Numbered from the stretch's first letter, positions 27,623-37,508 are shown. The stretch: 64,000 bases of DNA from Brevibacillus laterosporus DSM 25 (GCF_002706795.1 NZ_CP017705.1:5121501-5185500); one strand, 5' to 3'. Made by a program: numbers and translations. Notes: generated by a model not told the origin, from the letters alone.

Positions 27623-29164
27623 CTACACTCCCAATGTCTCTTCAATTTCATTTTTGATGATAGTCACGTGTGGTCCATAAATAACCTGAACTCCATTTCC
27701 TTTCATAATGACACCTTTTGCCCCCGTCTTCTTCAGTTCTTCTTCAGACACCTTTTCGCCGTCAAAAACAGTCATACGTAGGCGAGTCGCGCAACAATCC
27801 ACGTCTTTGATATTTTCGCTGCCACCTAAGGCTTCAATAATACTTGCTGCGCGATTCGTTTGGGTTACATCCGTTTCAGTCCCGGTTGAAGCCTGATCAT
27901 TTTCACGTCCCGGAGTTTTAATATTAAATTTCTTAATCGCAAAACGGAAAGTGAAGTAGTATAGGAAGAACCAGAAAACACCAATTACCGGCACATATAA
28001 CCAGTTGGTTTTCGCAGTTCCTTGAAGAATCCCAAACAGAACAAAATCAATAAATCCACCAGAGAAGGTTTGACCAATCGTAATTTGGAATACATGAGCC
28101 ATCATAAACGCTAAACCGTCAAAGAATGCATGTACAGCATATAGAACAGGTGCGATGAACAAGAAAGAAAATTCAATCGGCTCCGTAATTCCTGTCAAAA
28201 AGCATGTTAGACCAGCCGAAAGCAATAGACCTGCAACTTTTTTGCGATTCTCCGGCTTTACACATTGATACATGGCAAGTACTGCTCCTAATAATCCAAA
28301 CATCATGGTAATAAAGCGCCCCGACATAAAACGTGCTGTTCCAATATAAAATTGCGTTGTGTTCGGATCAGCCAATTGTGCAAAGAAAATTTTCTGTGTT
28401 CCTTCTACTAATGTTCCGTTAACAACTAACGAACCGCCAAGGCCAGTCGTCCAAAATGGCATGTAGAAAATATGATGCAAGCCAAAAGGCCCTAGTAGCC
28501 GAAGAATAAATCCGTAGAAGAATGTACCAATATACCCAGTTGATTCAACTAAGCCACCCAGTTTAAAAATCCCTGCCTGAATGGGTGGCCATACAAGAAA
28601 CATAGCTACTCCCAGCAAAATAGAGGCAAATGAAGTGATGATGGGAATAAAACGTGAACCACCAAAGAATCCTAAAAATTGGGGTAGCTCAATCTTGTTG
28701 TAACGGTTATGCAGGAGAGCTGTTAGAACACCCACAACAGCACCACCGAAAACCCCTGTTTCTAATGTTTGAATACCAAGCGTCATTCCTTGACCAACGG
28801 CTGCTAAATTCTCAGCTGCCAGTTTGCTCGTAATAATAAGCATCGCGTTGATTGTAGCGTTCATAACCAAATAACCCAATACAGCCGCAAGTCCAGCAGT
28901 TCCTTTATCAGAACGTGCCAAACCTACTGCAATCCCAACCGCGAAGATGATAGCTAGGTTAGCAAACACGATGGAACCTGCTGAGCTCATAATGGTGAAA
29001 ATAGCTTGTAACCAAGGTACATCTAAAAATGGATACGCTACCAAAGTATTGGGATTCGATAACGCTCCCCCGATACCAAGTAATAAACCCGCTGCAGGAA
29101 GAACAGCGATAGGTAGCATGAATGATTTCCCAAAGCGCTGTGCTTGTTCAAAGAATACGCTCAT
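27623..29164 (-). CDS. PTS EIICB permease, probably for N-acetylmannosamine or a related amino sugar
   Basis: 513 residues. The EIIC domain (about 1-415) has ten or so membrane segments and the family motifs [19 protein letters not shown] and [22 protein letters not shown]. The EIIB domain (about 435-513) has the phosphorylated cysteine in [12 protein letters not shown]. No EIIA domain is attached, so another protein must supply it. It belongs to the glucose/GlcNAc/maltose-type EIICB family. The nanE gene directly downstream suggests import of ManNAc as ManNAc-6-P; GlcNAc, MurNAc or a glucoside cannot be excluded. The start follows GGGGAGAAG. Confidence 0.9.
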   Translation of the reverse strand: MSVFFEQAQRFGKSFMLPIAVLPAAGLLLGIGGALSNPNTLVAYPFLDVPWLQAIFTIMSSAGSIVFANLAIIFAVGIAVGLARSDKGTAGLAAVLGYLVMNATINAMLIITSKLAAENLAAVGQGMTLGIQTLETGVFGGAVVGVLTALLHNRYNKIELPQFLGFFGGSRFIPIITSFASILLGVAMFLVWPPIQAGIFKLGGLVESTGYIGTFFYGFILRLLGPFGLHHIFYMPFWTTGLGGSLVVNGTLVEGTQKIFFAQLADPNTTQFYIGTARFMSGRFITMMFGLLGAVLAMYQCVKPENRKKVAGLLLSAGLTCFLTGITEPIEFSFLFIAPVLYAVHAFFDGLAFMMAHVFQITIGQTFSGGFIDFVLFGILQGTAKTNWLYVPVIGVFWFFLYYFTFRFAIKKFNIKTPGRENDQASTGTETDVTQTNRAASIIEALGGSENIKDVDCCATRLRMTVFDGEKVSEEELKKTGAKGVIMKGNGVQVIYGPHVTIIKNEIEETLGV

Positions 29165-29187
29165 TTTCTTCTCCCCAGTTCTATTAT

Positions 29188-29236
29188 GAAAATTATTTTC
29201 GTTTTAATTTTAAATTAAGGTAATAATTTTCGTCAA
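29188..29236 (-). promoter_or_regulatory. Promoter and paired operator sites of the PTS-nanE operon
   Basis: On the minus strand a TTGACG -35 element (29231-29236) overlaps GACGAAAATTATTACC. About 32 bases away, three helical turns, lies a second site that is nearly palindromic, GAAAATTATTTTC (29188-29200). Repeated GAAAATTATT sites around the promoter fit a repressor dimer pair, most likely the adjacent RpiR-type protein. Confidence 0.55.
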
Positions 29237-29301
29237 GGTATTTTTGTAATCGTTCTCATGATCTCCAAATCCTACGCTCTTTCTTACATACAATGACAAA
29301 T

Positions 29302-29343
29302 AAAACCAGTACACTCCTGTAGTTACAGCAATGCACTGGTTTT
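29302..29343. terminator. Terminator-like hairpin downstream of the lacD remnant
   Basis: AAAACCAGT pairs with ACTGGTTTT around a 24-base insert; A and T runs on both sides make it usable in both directions. Confidence 0.6.
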
Positions 29344-29392
29344 ACTTTCTTCTTTCTATCCGGTTTACCTTTATTCTACAAAGGGGCTGGGA

Positions 29393-29720
29393 CTAGTCTA
29401 TAATTTGAATGTCTTCTATATTTCCATAAATGGACCACCATGGAGAGGCTTTATCTAATAATTCATTTAAATGATCGATATTATACTTCCCTTTGGTTTG
29501 TAGCCACTGACGTAGCCCCTCTTCTTCTCCTTCCCCATAAGCAGCAACACCGTCAAACCATGTAGCTCGTCCACAAAGTACACCGCAAAATGCAGACTCA
29601 GCTTCAATGGCGAACTCAATTGTTTTACGGAATAATTCCGATGTAACACCTGCACTTAATTACTCCTTTATCATTCGATAACCTTTGTAATCCCTCAAAT
29701 TTTCCGCGTTGCATCTTCAT
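29393..29720 (-). pseudogene. Tagatose-1,6-bisphosphate aldolase (LacD) remnant with internal deletion
   Basis: The minus strand begins MKMQRGKFEGLQRLSNDKGVI, the start of LacD. It then jumps, in a different frame, to SAGVTSELFRKTIEFAIEAES, CGVLCGRATWFDGV and a normal C-terminus ending GNIEDIQIID. About 200 central residues and the frame are missing, and the junction lies near 29660. The ribosome binding site (GGGAGTG) and a 3' hairpin remain, so a simple internal deletion inactivated a once complete gene. Confidence 0.75.
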
Positions 29721-29783
29721 CTTACTTTTCACTCCCTACAATTCATTATTGAAACGTAAGCATTACAAGCCAAACAAGACTTT

Positions 29784-30527
29784 TTATTTATTCATATCAA
29801 TATGCTTAGCGATTTCGCCTTCAGGAACCTTGCCGTCCATACATAAATAGTAATGACGAATTGGTTTTAATTGATCATCCAATTCATATACAAGCGGTAT
29901 ACCAGTTGGAATGTTTAAGCTTACAATACCGTCTGCTGAAATTTGATCTAGATATTTGATTAGCGCCCGTAAGGTATTACCATGAGCAGAGATAATAACC
30001 TTTTGTCCTTTTTTCAACGTGGGAACAATTTCAGTATTCCAATACGCTAACACTCGTTTTTCGGTATCCTCTAGATTTTCGGTATGAGGAAATTCCCCTT
30101 CCTTTAACCCTTTATATTTTGGATGAGAGGCCTCAAAGCGTTTATCATCTTTTGTTAGGGCAGGTGGTCGTACATCGGTTGATCTTCTCCATATCTGAAC
30201 CTGCTCTGCTCCATATTTTTCACTCGTTTCCGCCTTATTTAAACCTTGAAGGGCTCCGTAGTGACGTTCGTTTAATTGCCATGTTTTATAAACAGGTATC
30301 CACATGAGGTCCATTTCATGTAAAGCAATCCATAAGGTACGAATTGCTCTTTTTAAAACAGAGGTATATCCTACATCAAACACATACCCATTTTTCTTCA
30401 GAATCATTCCTGCTTCTCTTGCTTCTTGAAGTCCATTCGTTGACAAATCCACATCTGTCCACCCTGTAAACCTATTTTCAAGATTCCATAGGCTTTGTCC
30501 ATGCCGAATAAGTACTAGTTTAATCAT
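29784..30527 (-). CDS. gpmA: 2,3-bisphosphoglycerate-dependent phosphoglycerate mutase
   Basis: 247 residues. Phosphohistidine motif [12 protein letters not shown] near the N-terminus, then [12 protein letters not shown], the catalytic [13 protein letters not shown] and [15 protein letters not shown] with the second histidine, all typical of GpmA. It interconverts 3- and 2-phosphoglycerate in glycolysis. I start it at [10 protein letters not shown] (30527) because GGAAGGGG lies about 8 bases upstream; the in-frame ATG 13 codons earlier lacks a binding site. Single gene on the minus strand. Confidence 0.95.
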   Translation of the reverse strand: MIKLVLIRHGQSLWNLENRFTGWTDVDLSTNGLQEAREAGMILKKNGYVFDVGYTSVLKRAIRTLWIALHEMDLMWIPVYKTWQLNERHYGALQGLNKAETSEKYGAEQVQIWRRSTDVRPPALTKDDKRFEASHPKYKGLKEGEFPHTENLEDTEKRVLAYWNTEIVPTLKKGQKVIISAHGNTLRALIKYLDQISADGIVSLNIPTGIPLVYELDDQLKPIRHYYLCMDGKVPEGEIAKHIDMNK

Positions 30528-30699
30528 AACGGATTCCCCTTCCTTCGAAAAAAGGTCCTTTATCAACTGATCAGCCTGTCGTGTCTACATGAACGATTTT
30601 TTGCTTACCTTCAAGTCATGTTATTTAGTATGTAGTATAGCATTAATTTGGTATTTTATTTCCGATAAGAAAGGTACGAAAACGATATAAAAAGAATAG

Positions 30700-30742
30700 A
30701 AAAAGGCAACTAGAACGTGGTAATCATTCGTTCCTACTTGCC
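30700..30742 (-). terminator. Terminator downstream of the SnoaL-like gene
   Basis: On the minus strand GGCAAGTAGGAACG pairs with CGTTCTAGTTGCC (two mismatches), followed by TTTTTC. It ends the two-gene unit to its right. Confidence 0.7.
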
Positions 30743-30799
30743 CCAAATATTCTGCCTATTACTAACGGCTATCTTTTATTTATTTTAACTGATTTTTAA

Positions 30800-31204
30800 T
30801 TAAAATGTCATAGCCTGTTGAACCACATGACTATCAACGTATTGTTTAAATTTAACAATTTTACCAGAACAAAGGTGATAAATGTGTACAAAATCGGCTT
30901 GAAATGCTTTCCCTGTTTTTTTATAGGTTCCGGAATAAACCCCTTCAACGATAATGATATCTTTCTCGTTCACTTCATGATAAGAATGCACACTTGCTTT
31001 ATAATCTTCCCATTCAGTTGCCAAACGGCTAAATACATTCTGCATGACAGCTTCTACACCAATGTATGTTCCGCCATATGGAAAACCTACGGCTTCAGTC
31101 CATTCTACGAAATTCGAAAGTGCTGCAAGTAAATGCTGAGCATTTGAAGAAGATGGACCTTCGTATGTGCTGCGAATTATTTCTAAATTGGTTGGTTGAC
31201 CCAT
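30800..31204 (-). CDS. SnoaL-like/NTF2-fold protein
   Basis: 134 residues with the SnoaL-like NTF2 fold: a helical N-terminus (LEIIRSTYEG), GGTYIGVEAVMQNVF, and strands ending ADFVHIYHLCSGKIVKFKQYVDSHVVQQAM, the typical YxDTxxxxQA-like end. Members include polyketide cyclases, isomerases and many small stress or binding proteins, so the reaction cannot be told. It lies 46 bases downstream of a DsbA-family gene on the same strand and probably shares its promoter. Confidence 0.8.
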   Translation of the reverse strand: MGQPTNLEIIRSTYEGPSSSNAQHLLAALSNFVEWTEAVGFPYGGTYIGVEAVMQNVFSRLATEWEDYKASVHSYHEVNEKDIIIVEGVYSGTYKKTGKAFQADFVHIYHLCSGKIVKFKQYVDSHVVQQAMTF

Positions 31205-31250
31205 TATTTGTATCCTCCAGATTTAGATAAGGAAGTCCGATGTCTTTCTA

Positions 31251-31901
31251 TTAGCATTCTCCATCCAAAGAGCATTGCAATCCATCAAATTCGGTTGTCT
31301 TATTTTTACCTAGTTCCTTATCAATAATTTTTGCTAAGGTTTCTTTGCTAGCTAACCCCTGAACCACTTCGTCACCAATCACTAACGTTGGGACAGCCAT
31401 AATTTGCGCCTCTTCATAGGCATGCTTCAGTAGCTCTTGATGCACTTCTTTATATTTTCGTGTTACCAAGGCTTCCTTACATTCATCCATATCAAGTCCA
31501 ACTTCACCCACTAGTTTTGTCAGCACCTCGATATCTTCAATGTTTTGTTCCTCTTGAAAAAATGCAGTAAACACTCGATGGTGAAACTCATTACCTTTTC
31601 CATGTTCCTTCGCGTACTGATAGCCTTCAAACGCCAGGTGTGTATATGGATGCGGAGAAACACGTGGTAAACGCATGTCAACCCCTAGCTTTTTAGCAGT
31701 GGGAAGAATAAATGAATCCCAAGAGCTAAGTTTATCAGGTTCCTTCCATGGATCAATTTTTGAATAAGGACTTGGACGTAATTCAAATGGCATCCATTCT
31801 ATTTCTACATCTTTTTCCTTAACGATCTCATCTAAAGGACCTTTTCCTAAAAAACAAAATGGACATATAAAATCAGAGTAAGCTTTAATTTTTATCGTCA
31901 T
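31251..31901 (-). CDS. DsbA-family (FrnE-like) thioredoxin-fold protein
   Basis: 216 residues. The CxxC active site is CPFC in SDFICPFCFLG, close to the N-terminus, and the cis-proline loop is AVPTLVIGDEVV. There is a helical insert of about 110 residues, as in the FrnE/DsbA-like cytosolic oxidoreductases. No signal peptide is present, so it acts in the cytoplasm, probably in thiol redox or stress. The C-terminus ends in two further cysteines (CSLDGEC), which is not usual and may be a metal or redox site. The SnoaL-like gene follows. Confidence 0.88.
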   Translation of the reverse strand: MTIKIKAYSDFICPFCFLGKGPLDEIVKEKDVEIEWMPFELRPSPYSKIDPWKEPDKLSSWDSFILPTAKKLGVDMRLPRVSPHPYTHLAFEGYQYAKEHGKGNEFHHRVFTAFFQEEQNIEDIEVLTKLVGEVGLDMDECKEALVTRKYKEVHQELLKHAYEEAQIMAVPTLVIGDEVVQGLASKETLAKIIDKELGKNKTTEFDGLQCSLDGEC

Positions 31902-32209
31902 AGATCATTACCCCAGCTTTCCAATTGTCGTAACCACCCTAGTTACAATAAAAAATCCAAGAATATGCATGTTCATCTACTATGAATTTGCAGAATTCCT
32001 AAACAGTACGATTATTATTAATGAACATGTAACAATTATAGTTACAACTAAAATGTAAGTCAACCATTTTATAATAACTATTTTAGAATTTGTCATACGT
32101 CAAAAAAATATCCTCATTCATCTACTAAACAATCCGATCTCCTTGCTCTAAACCTGTTCCTAATGAAAAAGGAGCCTTCTCTCCTTTCTGAGAAAACCCC
32201 TAATCAATG
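31902..32209. other. Intergenic region with the terminator of the acyl-CoA ligase gene
   Basis: No gene seen. At 32166-32187 the minus strand pairs AAAGGAG with CTCCTTT and continues in T, a terminator for the ligase gene. The rest is AT-rich, with the upstream region of the DsbA-family gene. Confidence 0.6.
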
Positions 32210-33793
32210 CTACCCATGTAGCTTATCAGTTTCAGCCAACGTCTGATAGCGTATGCGTAGCTCTCTCTTTACAATTTTCCCACTAGGATTACGTGGTAGC
32301 TGCTCCGCTAAAACAACGAACTTAGGTACTTTAAAGGAAGAAAGTCCCCTTTTGCAAAATTCGAATAATTCATCCACCACTATTTCTTCCCCTGCTTTGG
32401 GTACCACAATAGCCGTAACTGCTTCCATCCAATATGGATGCGGAACACCGATCACTGCCACTTCCGAAACCTTGGGATGCTGGTAAATCCATTCTTCTAT
32501 TTCCCGACTTGCTACATTTTCTCCTCCTGTTTTAATCATATCCTTTTTACGGTCTACCACTGTTATATAGCCCTCTTCATCCATGAAACCGAGGTCACCA
32601 CTATGAAACCAGCCCCCTTGAAAAGCACTTCTCGTTTTCTCCTCATCCTTATAATAACCAAGCATGGCGTGGCTACTCCGATGCACAATCTCACCGATGT
32701 TGCCAATAGGTACTTCATTACCCAGCTCATCAAAAATTTTCGTTTCTACATGTAACGCAGGTCTTCCAGCCGAGCCTGTTTTACGCAGTTGATCCTGTGG
32801 TTTTAAGACGGTTGCTAGTGGAGCTACTTCTGTTTGTCCATAAAAATTATACAACCGACCTTGAGGTAAGCGCATACTAAGCTCTTTGATAATTTCTACA
32901 GGCATAATAGCAGCTCCGTAATAGCATTTTTGTAAGGTAGATACATCACGTGTACCAAAATCCTCAGAACGCAATAAAGCTATCCAAATAGTAGGCGGAC
33001 AAAAAAGCTGGGTTGCCCCAAATTGTTCTATTGTCTTGAGCATCAGTGAAGGCGTAGCTTGTTCCAAAATAATTCCACTACCACCAACATATAAATAGGG
33101 ACCTAAAAAACAATGGAGTTGAGCGGAGTGGAACAACGGCAAAGCATGAAGTGCAATATCCTGCTCCGTCAGATCACCATCTAAGATTGTACTCACGTAT
33201 TCGGCTAACAAATTTTTATGAGTTAGCATAACACCTTTTGGCTTGGACTCTGTACCACTCGTATACATAATATGAGCGATGTCATCATCTTCCAAGTCCA
33301 CATCTGGCTCCTCTGTTGACAGGTGAGCAATTATGCTACGTAGCGGCATCCATTCCTTAATGGGATCGGCAGGGTGTGAAATAATTGCGCGTAGTCGTAG
33401 TTTACAGCCAACGATCTCATACGCTTTATCCGCTACAGCTAGGAATTCCGGCGAAACGAAACAAGCCTGAATCTCTGCATGTTCCATAATATATGCAATG
33501 TCTTCTACATTCAGCATATAGTTAATCGGAACCATAATAACCCCCGCTTTTGCTAGAGCGAACGTAACGATTACAAAATCAAGTGAGTTACGAGATAACA
33601 CAGCAGCCCGTTCACCTTTTTGCAAACCCTGAGAGCAAATGTACTGAGCTGTTTGGTTTATTAAAGAATCCAGCTGTTGATAGGTAACTTCTTCGTTTTC
33701 AAAGCGAAGAGCCATTTTATTCGGAAAACGACGACTACTTCTTCTGACAATATCCCCTAATGTGTTGCGGCGAGTTCGTTGAATTTCTCTCAT
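32210..33793 (-). CDS. Acyl-CoA synthetase (FadD-like AMP-binding ligase)
   Basis: About 527 residues, complete ANL enzyme: MYTSGTESKPKGVMLTHKNL (P-loop), YGQTEVAPL, HSGDLGFMDEEGYITVVDRKKDMIKTGGENV and the C-terminal PRNPSGKIVKRELR with the catalytic lysine. It activates a carboxylic acid, probably a fatty acid, to its CoA ester. The true start is probably MREIQRT (33793), 7 bases after GGGGAGG; the ATG two codons earlier touches the site. It stands alone, 8 kb from the NRPS cluster and behind its own terminator. A role in providing a starter acid for lipopeptide synthesis is possible but unsupported. Confidence 0.9.
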   Translation of the reverse strand: MREIQRTRRNTLGDIVRRSSRRFPNKMALRFENEEVTYQQLDSLINQTAQYICSQGLQKGERAAVLSRNSLDFVIVTFALAKAGVIMVPINYMLNVEDIAYIMEHAEIQACFVSPEFLAVADKAYEIVGCKLRLRAIISHPADPIKEWMPLRSIIAHLSTEEPDVDLEDDDIAHIMYTSGTESKPKGVMLTHKNLLAEYVSTILDGDLTEQDIALHALPLFHSAQLHCFLGPYLYVGGSGIILEQATPSLMLKTIEQFGATQLFCPPTIWIALLRSEDFGTRDVSTLQKCYYGAAIMPVEIIKELSMRLPQGRLYNFYGQTEVAPLATVLKPQDQLRKTGSAGRPALHVETKIFDELGNEVPIGNIGEIVHRSSHAMLGYYKDEEKTRSAFQGGWFHSGDLGFMDEEGYITVVDRKKDMIKTGGENVASREIEEWIYQHPKVSEVAVIGVPHPYWMEAVTAIVVPKAGEEIVVDELFEFCKRGLSSFKVPKFVVLAEQLPRNPSGKIVKRELRIRYQTLAETDKLHG

Positions 33794-33946
33794 TTCCATA
33801 CCTCCCCACTATTTCTCTTTATTATATATGGGTTCAGTTTGTTTTCAGAATGTTTTGTCACAAAGAAACCTATTGTTTTTCACAAGACATTGACTGTCGC
33901 AGAGACTGCCCAGACGTTGAACAGTCTCCTTTCTCTGATCTCCATC

Positions 33947-34462
33947 CTATTTTTTTCTGTCTGCTTCTGTTAACCGTCTTTCTAGCTCGTCCTTCTGTTC
34001 TTCTAAAAGCAGCTGATTTGCCATTGGAAAAAGAACCATCTCTTCTTTCATAAAGTGATCGGATAAAACTACATAGGCTTTTGCTACTGGATCGGCAGTA
34101 ATTATAGCTGTGTTCTTATCAATACTCAAACCTACTGTGCTCATTTTTTCTTTGAAACGTGCTAAGTGCTGTTTGGCTTCCTTGTGTTCCTCCTCCATGA
34201 CAGCAATAGGTCCGTTCTCTCCACCCGTTAATGTATACATCATGGGGAATAATAAGACCTCTTCACGATTGGCGTGTTTTTCTAGCATAAGCAAAAAGCT
34301 ATCTACTTTCTCTTCCAATGAACGCAGAGTTTGAACATAGCTTCTCTCATCTCCTGTTTTCCCCATTGTAACGGCCTGTTCATATAACTCTTCCATTAAT
34401 TGACGGAGCGGACCATGCTCGTTCTTTAATTGTACAAAAGCAGGTGATAACTCTTTATGCAC
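33947..34462 (-). CDS. Hemerythrin-like HHE domain protein
   Basis: 171 residues of alpha-helical bundle with the spaced histidine and glutamate ligands of hemerythrin HHE proteins: LKNEHGPLRQ, LEKHANREEVLLFPMM, MEEEHKEAKQHL and LSDHFMKEEMVLFPMA. Such proteins bind a di-iron centre and sense or store O2 or NO, or help in iron-sulfur repair. The start follows GGAGGGAAAGTG. Single gene; the region between it and the ligase gene (33800-33946) has only a GAGACTG/CAGTCTC hairpin without a T run. Confidence 0.88.
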   Translation of the reverse strand: MHKELSPAFVQLKNEHGPLRQLMEELYEQAVTMGKTGDERSYVQTLRSLEEKVDSFLLMLEKHANREEVLLFPMMYTLTGGENGPIAVMEEEHKEAKQHLARFKEKMSTVGLSIDKNTAIITADPVAKAYVVLSDHFMKEEMVLFPMANQLLLEEQKDELERRLTEADRKK

Positions 34463-34545
34463 GGCACTTTCCCTCCTTGTTTTATCTGATTCTAGTATAC
34501 TTGTTTTTGCTAGAAATAGTGAGAACGTTGTAACCTTTTTACCAA

Positions 34546-34587
34546 AATAAAATAGGCACCTCCCTTTAGCCTTTCAAGAGATGCCTA
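34546..34587 (-). terminator. Terminator of the hypothetical gene at 34603
   Basis: On the minus strand TAGGCATCTC pairs with GAGGTGCCTA around an A-rich loop, followed by TTTTATTTT. Confidence 0.7.
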
Positions 34588-34602
34588 AATTCTTTTGGGT
34601 CA

Positions 34603-35199
34603 TTACCCCTTACTCTCTTCTGCCTGATGGATGAATTGCTGTTCGACTAATTCCTGATGAAAACGTAAAAAGTGTAAGTAGACACGAACAGCCTCATCAA
34701 TCCGCTCCATACGACCTTGCAATTGTTGCTGATCACTAAGACCGTAGAAGCGACATTCGTGAACATGCATCACCCATCGGTCAAAATCTCCATTTCCAAA
34801 CCAAATACGCTGGTGAAAAAATTTTCTCATCATGTATAAAAACGATTCTTGGGAATAGTGATCTTTAAATTTTACTACTTGGTTCTCCCAGTCTTGTCGA
34901 ACTTCCTCATGAAAAACGCTAAGAAACCATTTCATCGTGCCTTCAACTAAAAGTCCAATATTTGTCCAAGCAAGCAATAAATCCCCAGACTCTGTGCTCT
35001 GCCTATTTACCCAACGATGGAGGCTTTTCGAAAGACTAATCTGGCACAATAAGGTATCCGGCGTGACTAAATGAGCAACTGATAGCTTTTTTGATCGAGG
35101 AGGAATGCTCCAACTTGCATGAATGCTAGTGTGTCGTTCAATCACTTCATCTACGACTTGTTTTAATGGCATATGCTCAACTTGTTCCCATGACACCAT
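34603..35199 (-). CDS. Hypothetical protein, conserved-looking
   Basis: 198 residues, not recognised. It is mainly alpha-helical and soluble, rich in aromatic residues (MRKFFHQRIWFGNGDFDRWVMHVHECRF), with no signal peptide, membrane segment or known catalytic motif. The start is preceded by GGGGGAG. It has its own terminator and lies between a hemerythrin-like gene and the germination operon. It could be a regulatory or structural protein; I propose no function. Confidence 0.75.
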   Translation of the reverse strand: MVSWEQVEHMPLKQVVDEVIERHTSIHASWSIPPRSKKLSVAHLVTPDTLLCQISLSKSLHRWVNRQSTESGDLLLAWTNIGLLVEGTMKWFLSVFHEEVRQDWENQVVKFKDHYSQESFLYMMRKFFHQRIWFGNGDFDRWVMHVHECRFYGLSDQQQLQGRMERIDEAVRVYLHFLRFHQELVEQQFIHQAEESKG

Positions 35200-35280
35200 A
35201 ACACGTTCTCCCCCTCATCTGTTATAATACAGTTATTCTACTAGCTTTTCTCTGTTTTGTATAGCGTAACTATTGCCTTG

Positions 35281-36402
35281 TTATTCTTGAACTAAACCGT
35301 TGAAGATTACCCTAATTTCAGGTTCAATATTAATATTTATAGTTGCAAGTGCACTTCCCCAGTCCATCTCCATCTTTTTCCAATCAGGATAATAGTACGC
35401 TCGCATATAATCGCCTAAGCCCATAGGATCTACTTTGTGCTGCTGTATTTTTTTTATTACTCTCTCTGCTTCTTTTTTTACTGATTTTTCCAGAAACTTT
35501 TCAATTGATTTCATCGTGTTCTGTTTAGAAAGTAGGTTTATGCTTTCATTTAGATTCGCATCCATTTTTAGTTGGATTGTGTAGTAGAAATGATTATCCT
35601 TTTTTACTAGTTGTACCTTGCGAGTCACACGCTCAAAGGTAGCGCTTATGATTTTATTGTCAGCTTTATTTTTGGTTTCTTTAAGCGATAGTGACAAGGA
35701 AAACAACCCTCTATGAAAGCGTTGAAGCATATGCATAATTGTAGTCTCCTGTAGTGAAAGAGTAGTCACAACTTTTCCTTGCTGATTCAATAAAGCTGTC
35801 CCTTTTATATTCAATTGATTTTTTTCTTTACTGACAATTCCGATATAAGGTGTAATCGTCTTCTCCATAACCGTCCATTGAAAATCGAGTAACGTCGAAC
35901 GTGAAATCAGGTTACGCACTGCTGTCGAATCAATCAACTGACCAAGGTATATGGGCAGACGTGGCTTGTCTTTTGCTCCAAACATGATAACATCCTTCAC
36001 TGGCCCATCCACCATTAAAACATTCGCATTGCTAGCACTAGTCACGTCCCGATACAGAACATCTAATAACGGGAATACATCATGTGATTCCAACAATTCT
36101 TTTCCAATCAAAACCTGCTGTAATTTAGCAGTTGTTAAAAGTCCAATAGAGCTAGCATCAAAGAAATTACGTGCGTTGCGAATGCTGGATGCTCTGACCT
36201 CATGAGCTTCTACTTTTTTAGAAGCATCCTTATTAAATACGGGACTAACGGAATAGTAATACAGATCATTTCCTTTTTTATCCAACCCAAGTGTTAAATT
36301 AAACGTCGCATTCTCAATATTGATCCGTTGCGAACACCCACTCATTAACAAAGAGAACAGACTGATCCACATGAAAATTTGAATGTGATATTTTTTCGTC
36401 AT
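35281..36402 (-). CDS. Spore germinant receptor C subunit, Ger(x)C lipoprotein
   Basis: 373 residues. The N-terminal lipoprotein signal ends in the lipobox LLMSGC (cysteine at about 23), so it is anchored on the outside of the spore inner membrane. Family blocks include LGLDKKGNDLYYY, ALLNQQGKVVTTLS and a C-terminal GDYMRAYYYPDWKKMEMDW. With GerA- and GerB-type subunits it forms a germinant receptor. It overlaps the gerB-type gene by 4 bases, so it is coupled. Signal specificity cannot be read. Confidence 0.93.
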   Translation of the reverse strand: MTKKYHIQIFMWISLFSLLMSGCSQRINIENATFNLTLGLDKKGNDLYYYSVSPVFNKDASKKVEAHEVRASSIRNARNFFDASSIGLLTTAKLQQVLIGKELLESHDVFPLLDVLYRDVTSASNANVLMVDGPVKDVIMFGAKDKPRLPIYLGQLIDSTAVRNLISRSTLLDFQWTVMEKTITPYIGIVSKEKNQLNIKGTALLNQQGKVVTTLSLQETTIMHMLQRFHRGLFSLSLSLKETKNKADNKIISATFERVTRKVQLVKKDNHFYYTIQLKMDANLNESINLLSKQNTMKSIEKFLEKSVKKEAERVIKKIQQHKVDPMGLGDYMRAYYYPDWKKMEMDWGSALATININIEPEIRVIFNGLVQE

Positions 36403-37502
36403 CTCTCACGCCTCCTCTGTATGACCTTTTGAAACATGACAAGATACAGTAAGAAGATGAGAGGAAACAAATAGCTTACGAAATAGCTGAGTGGCTGTGC
36501 CAGCTCTAAAAAATTACGGACCTCAGAAAAACTAGGCGAATAGAAAAAAGAAATGACTACAAGACATCCTAAAAAAATCAGAAAGTGCTTCGATTTCATC
36601 TTAGCGTTGCATAGACTCTCTAGGGTGTAGACAGAAAAGTAGCTAAGGGTAATCCAAGAAATCGATTGCATAAACAAATAAAACGACAGAAAAATGACTT
36701 CGAAACGCTCTAAAAATGGAAACTCCACCAATTTTAATAATGTAAGAGTAGGCCACATATAATTAGCCACTTGTTCCTGTGAAAAAAAGAGAAAGCAGAT
36801 GATGGTGACAAACAACAAAACCAGCATAGAAATGGTATTGGCAATAAGGGCAGCTGCTGTTGCTTTTGATTTATCCTTTAAATAAGGATAGAAAAACATG
36901 ATCATTTCAAAGCCCCAAAAAAAGGTGATAGCAGGCATGACACCTTTTATAACAGGGTCGAGCCCTTCACGCATGATAGGGAGCAGATAAAACGGATTTG
37001 CATATTGTAAGGGGAACAACAACAGCAGAGGCATCCACACACTAATCAGAATAGCAAATTGAGCATATCGAGCAATGTTTTTAAAACCATGAGAACACAA
37101 CATATAAATAGGGATAACAAATAAGCTCATCAGCCAGAGGCTCGAAATTCTCTGTAGAACCCATATCTGTGTTAAAAAAATAGATCCTGCTATTATCGCA
37201 TAAGTAAAAACGATAAGATGAACCGCTATCAAAAAATACACAATCCATCCGATAATTGGACCACAATATAAGCGTAAAGACTGGCGTAGCGTAAGTTCTG
37301 GATTTCTGGCCATCATTTTTGTGATAATAATGCTAGCAATACAAACAATGATCCAACTCAACACAATGGATATCCAACCATCTATTCCTACTTCACGTGC
37401 TAAATCTCGCGGGATATACAAAATCCCCAACCCTACCTGATTGCCCACAATTAAAAAAATATATTGATACAGCGTTATTTGATTGTGCTTTACATAATCC
37501 AT
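36399..37502 (-). CDS. Spore germinant receptor B subunit, APC-superfamily permease
   Basis: 367 residues with ten predicted membrane helices, starting YIFLIVGNQVGLGILYIPRDLAREVGIDGWI, typical of endospore germination permeases (GerAB/GerKB). This subunit holds the pocket for the small-molecule germinant. It is encoded between the A and C subunits, 6 bases after the first and overlapping the second, in the canonical A-B-C order. Confidence 0.94.
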   Translation of the reverse strand: MDYVKHNQITLYQYIFLIVGNQVGLGILYIPRDLAREVGIDGWISIVLSWIIVCIASIIITKMMARNPELTLRQSLRLYCGPIIGWIVYFLIAVHLIVFTYAIIAGSIFLTQIWVLQRISSLWLMSLFVIPIYMLCSHGFKNIARYAQFAILISVWMPLLLLFPLQYANPFYLLPIMREGLDPVIKGVMPAITFFWGFEMIMFFYPYLKDKSKATAAALIANTISMLVLLFVTIICFLFFSQEQVANYMWPTLTLLKLVEFPFLERFEVIFLSFYLFMQSISWITLSYFSVYTLESLCNAKMKSKHFLIFLGCLVVISFFYSPSFSEVRNFLELAQPLSYFVSYLFPLIFLLYLVMFQKVIQRRRER

Positions 37503-37508
37503 CTACCA

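Noticed and set aside
32210-33793. Acyl-CoA ligase as part of the NRPS pathway
   Set aside because: It is separated from the NRPS cluster by several unrelated genes and terminators; no direct support.
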